Shown piece by piece: positions 60,430 to 64,000 of a stretch of DNA of 64,000 nucleotides. Under the pieces are notes generated by a model, which saw only the letters and a program-made list of their open reading frames with translations, searched no databases and was not told the origin of the DNA. Location: contig NC_060253.1 in the NCBI RefSeq assembly GCF_921293095.1, positions 74,313,992 to 74,377,991 of the forward strand, read 5' to 3'. Source of the DNA: Ischnura elegans. Taxonomy: Eukaryota; Arthropoda; Insecta; Odonata; Coenagrionidae. Both the position numbers and the translations under genes were made by a program. Each line of letters starts with the position of its first letter. Position 1 is the stretch's first letter.

Positions 60430-61740
60430 CTGTGGGCCAATATATTAATGGCTTTCGCTTCTTTGCAGAAAAGTGCCACGAGCTGATCCATATAGGCTTT
60501 GAGTTAAGTGATTCTTCAAATGAATAATTATGCAGCAGCTGTAGTTCAGATTAAATCATGAAGATAAATTATACAGCAACAATAAATATTTTTGCGATAC
60601 AAGAAGAAAAGCAACGTATTGAAAAATAAAAGAAATTAATCACAGAAATATGTTTTTGAAGATATTACATTCTATTTAAATACCAATGACAATTCTTGCT
60701 AATTATACCACTCCAAGTAATACGCTAAGAGGGTTAAATCCAGCCTACTAATTCACAAAAATCACTCTTTTCTTATGAGATGGACAATTATTACTACAGC
60801 AATGCAATACTGCAGTTCTAGTTTAAGGCAAATACCTTTGTTCCCAAAAAGTGATGACAAATATGGGTGTGAGGCTTACATGAATATTTCTGGTTCTAAT
60901 CCTATCATTCCATTTTTACAATTTTATTTTTTCAGTGAGACTGCACAATGAGGCAGTGAGTTGTTGAATATGCACATTCACATGTTCCTTTTTCCTATCC
61001 ATTCCAGTCAAAAGTCAATGTCATAACATTGAAGCTTAGCCATACACATTTCTTTTTAATCGTACTCAAATAACAAAGCAATCCTGATCTTTTGCAGTTC
61101 CCTTACCATTCTGATATTCTGCACATACTCAGAAAGGGCAGAAAAAGGAAAGGAAAAAGAAACTTGTGGATAATAAATTTACATAAATTCAGAACATTTG
61201 GAATTAATTCAGGCTGTGACAGAGAGCGGAAAATTTATTAAAGAAAAAATTATCCTCATTCAAGCTTTCCAATGGATGTAGCAACTCACAGGATATAGGT
61301 ATTGAGGGCCAAAAGCTGTGCATAAATAAAACAACATAGAGTTCAATTCTTCCATTGTGTAATTTGATGCACAATGATAATGAAGAATGCAGACTAGTTC
61401 ATTGGAGATACAAAAAGGAATACTAATTGTGGGGAAAAAAATGCATATCCAGATTTACAAGATGACAATATTCTTTATGAACATATTGCATCCTCATACA
61501 TAAATAATATTCAAATGTTTGAATCTCATGAAGTCTAAGAAGTTTATTTATGAACAAACTCCTTTGAATTTCAAAAAATCCCTTAGATATTGAAGCGTGT
61601 AGTGCAATGAAAGGGTGGACCTTAGGAAAACAGAGCTATCTGGTAGCAGAGGTGAAATTTTTATCATCACCTCAGCCTGGGCAGACTAGAAAGACCTCTG
61701 ATTACGCTGTTAAGACCTGAAAAAGTTACTCCATCTGAGT
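60430..61740. other. Unannotated AT-rich stretch
   Basis: 1.3 kb between a MITE and a SINE. I see no transposon ends, tRNA-like boxes or plausible exons. Confidence 0.5.
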
Positions 61741-61744
61741 CCTT

Positions 61745-61930
61745 TGAATGGGGGTGTCAGTTGGTTAAGGAGGCTAGAATGGTGGCATTCTGCCCAGTGG
61801 GTCTTGGTTTAAATCCCTATGGTGGCAAAGAATTTTCAGAGGCTGCCTGCTCCTTGCACGATGGCAGACATTTCAAGTATGGCACTTTGTCCATCAGATG
61901 GGACCTAAAGCCATGGTCCCATTAGTGCCT
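61745..61930 (+). mobile_element. SINE of the 59-63 kb family, copy 2
   Basis: Head GTCAGTTGGTTAAGGAGGCT with TAGAATGGTGG (A-box-like) and TCTTGGTTTAAATCCCTATG (B-box-like). The body carries CATTTCAAGTATGGCACTTT, CAGATGGGACCTAAAGCCAT and GGTCCC, as in the other copies. It abuts the LTR remnant to its right. Confidence 0.65.
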
Positions 61931-61966
61931 GTCGTTAATAGCAAACTAATGGGAAAACCGAGCTTC

Positions 61967-62327
61967 TCTCAGTGTGTTATTCAGCATAGTAATCGTTACG
62001 AAAGTGTTATTCAGTGTAGTAATCACTACATTGGTGACCCCGGTCCGTCCTCCGAACCGTTTTGGGGTCAACACTCTCTCTCTCTTCCAAGAGGGGGAGT
62101 AGTGCGGCACAGTATCTGCCACAACACGCAGTATAGAAAATCTGGAATGTTCCAGGAAGTTCCAGCGTGGCATTCGGAATTACTATATAAACAAGCCATC
62201 TCGGCCTACAATTAGTCAGTCTGTAATTTAAAGTGGCATTAAAAACTCCACTGCAAAAACCACACCAGTGTGTTATTCAGCGTAGTAATCATTACAAAAG
62301 TGTTATTCAGCATAGCAATCGCTACAG
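61967..62327. mobile_element. LTR-retrotransposon remnant (fossil)
   Basis: The end of a 5' LTR (to about 62028, finishing AGTAATCACTACA) is followed by TTGGTGACCCCGGTCC, the usual LTR-edge and primer-binding-site sequence of Ty3/Gypsy-like elements. After a short leader comes a purine-rich tract AAGAGGGGGAGTAG, then a 3' LTR from about 62101 whose end (AGTAATCATTACA...TCGCTACA at 62327) repeats the 5' LTR end. Nearly all internal coding sequence is missing and the 5' LTR is incomplete. The LTR ends differ at several positions, so it is not recent. Broken. Confidence 0.65.
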
Positions 62328-62828
62328 ATTTAATTCAACCTCAAGAGGGTAAGGATTAAAATTTCAAATTTATTTCTTATATTCCACACCCCCACACCTC
62401 CCGGTAGTCCTACCCCTGCATATGGCTGTCCACTGCCCTGAGAAGGAGTCCAGCACGGGCCTGGTTGGGTTGTGCCAAAAAATTTCATTTTAATAATTGG
62501 TAAAACATGGTTCCTGATTGTTACTCTTTCTACAAGTCTAAAGTAATTAGAAATTTTAAGAGGGGGAGGCTTATGCTTGAAAATCATGTGGATTGTGATT
62601 TAATGTGTTCCAGTACCTAACATTTTAGAAATTAAGCACTGGGCACTAAATGTTAGGCCATCGCAATCCAACAAAGATAGCAACAGAGGAGAGAAAGGAC
62701 ATCCATGGAACCACAACCTGTTGAGAGCCTCAAACCTGTGCAAAAGCCACACATAGTAATAGTCTAAAATATTTCAGGCCTGCAATGCAAACAGCAAGTA
62801 AATTCACTTAAATTGCTATGGGGGAAAC

Positions 62829-63075
62829 ATTATTCCCAGGAACCACGAGTTGAACCATGGACTTCAGCTTTCTGTGTCCTGACGTCTATGTAGTCATCAA
62901 AATTAGGCTGCTCTTAAAGAAAGGTACCAAAGGGACCATGCCTTAATGTCCCATCCAGCAGACTGAGTGTTTTACTTGAAGTGCCCTACACAAAACTTTC
63001 AAGTAGGGATCAGGCAACTTCTGAAAAATCTCCACCACCACCAAGATTTGATCCCAGGCTGACTGTGCCACTGCT
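62829..63075 (-). mobile_element. SINE of the 59-63 kb family, copy 3
   Basis: Minus strand: CAGTCAGCCTGGGATCAAAT (B-box-like), then GGTGGAGATTTTTCAGAAGT, GTAGGGCACTTCAAGTAAAA, GGATGGGACATTAAGGCATG and GTCCCTTTGGTACCTTTC. The order agrees with the other copies and gives the best view of the family body. Confidence 0.65.
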
Positions 63076-63149
63076 TGGTATGGTATTTGGTGGTTACTTT
63101 TATCTTAGATCACTGATGCATGAGGCAAGGCCATGAAAGGGAAGGTGGA

Positions 63150-63365
63150 GAGAAACCTGGCATTGCCATTCACTTACTTAGAACAAAACTTACTAAGGGG
63201 AACACTGCTTATCATCCCAACTGACAGATGAAGCACAATGAATAAATTTAAGTGCCCCACACAAAGAACATGAGCAGGGATTGGGCAGTCTATGAAATAT
63301 CTCCGCCACGGCTGGGATTTGAACTTGGTCTGGGAGGACAACCCTCTCGTCAACTCAAACCCACT
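63150..63365 (-). mobile_element. SINE of the 59-63 kb family, copy 4
   Basis: Minus strand: AGTTGACGAGAGGGTTGTCC, then AAGTTCAAATCCCAGCCGTG, close to a canonical B box, then GCGGAGATATTTCATAGACT and GTGTGGGGCACTTAAATTTA, matching the family body. The tail side is followed by GTCAGTTGGGATGATAAGC. Confidence 0.65.
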
Positions 63366-63419
63366 TGGGGCGTGAGAAAATCAGCACTGAATGCTCGTTC
63401 ATATGTTTCTATGGTCACC

Positions 63420-63605
63420 TGGGCAGATCCAGGATTTCTTTCTGGGGGAGCACAAGCAAGGCCGTATCCAGGATTTTGTTCTGGGGGGGCACAAGGATAC
63501 CTCGTAATACATAACGAGCGTAATGACATTGGGACCATATAAAAAATCTTGCATATTTTTTAAGGGTCTGGGGGGGCACATGCCCCTGTGCCCCCCTAGA
63601 TCCAC
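63420..63605. mobile_element. Candidate small MITE with GGGGGGCAC blocks
   Basis: Inverted similarity between GGGCAGATCCAGGATTTC at the left and CCCCCTAGATCCACCTATG at the right, plus a duplicated word (TCCAGGATTT.TTCTGGGGG.GCAC) near 63430 and 63468. It resembles the G/C-patch MITEs elsewhere in the window, but no target duplication is clear. Confidence 0.4.
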
Positions 63606-64000
63606 CTATGTCTATGGTGATGTGTTGATGATGATGTACATATTATACAGGATGCATCCATGTCAGTTGTAAGTAATAAACAACCAAGGCTGGTTCTACA
63701 CATTTTTCTAGTGCAAGCGGACAACATTCCACCTCCTCCCCCCTCAAAAATAACCTGAGAGTTAAAGTCTATTCACTTTATGTCTGCGGGTGAGCTTTCG
63801 TGAGAGCCCGGACACTCTCGCATGGCTTCGCTGATAGGCGAGGGGTTGCACCGAGAGAGAGGAGGAGCGAACTTAACGTTGCCAAATGTACATAGCCGCC
63901 CTACTTTGTCACTGAAAACGTGTGAGTCATAGGTGACCACATGTATTTTGACCCCGGCACCGAGACAATATACCTACTCATTTGGAAGCCATTGGGGATA
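63606..64000. other. Unannotated right edge
   Basis: A GC-richer patch at about 63780-63890 (CGTGAGAGCCCGGACACTCT and following) differs from the AT-rich surroundings but matches nothing I know. No coding frame stands out. Confidence 0.4.

Overview
The window reads as AT-rich, repeat-laden nuclear DNA from an animal, most likely an arthropod and probably an insect. It has spliceosomal introns with GT/AG ends, metazoan-type proteins, and piggyBac, hAT, mariner/pogo, Penelope and tRNA-derived SINE sequences typical of arthropod genomes. I cannot name the species.

Two host genes can be supported, both on the minus strand. The main one is a complete gene for the spliceosomal DEAH-box ATPase Prp16/DHX38. 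I traced 22 coding exons from the ATG at 56040 to the stop at 7859. They join in frame into 3,756 nt (1,251 residues plus stop), against about 1,227 residues in human DHX38. All helicase motifs are present. The gene spreads over 48 kb because introns 8 (11.1 kb), 13 (8.6 kb), 16, 4, 3 and 19 are large and full of transposons. About 2.1 kb beyond its stop lies the first coding exon (5401-5776) of a ZNRF1/ZNRF2-like RING E3 ligase with an N-myristoylation-type start; the remaining exons appear to lie past the left edge.

Layout: 1-5400 is intron 1 of the ZNRF-like gene (two hAT-type MITEs and a perfect 74-bp palindrome). 5401-5776 is ZNRF exon 1. 5777-7858 is intergenic, with the Prp16 polyadenylation signal. 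7859-56040 is the Prp16 gene. 56041-64000 is upstream flank, with no certain gene, carrying small tandem repeats, a TTAA-flanked MITE, a cluster of related SINEs and an LTR-element remnant.

The repeats carry most of the structure not explained by genes. They include two oppositely oriented piggyBac-type elements with intact TTAA flanks (introns 13 and 8); three copies of a TA-flanked pogo-like MITE, one nested in the second piggyBac copy, with the first piggyBac copy preserving the matching empty site; several hAT-type MITE families with 8-bp target duplications; a head-to-head pair of Penelope-type 3' fragments; a mariner relic; and an unassigned transposon-like coding relic at 37.1-38.5 kb. 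I found no convincing sign of an undescribed biological system. The most informative observations concern transposon history inside an essential splicing gene.
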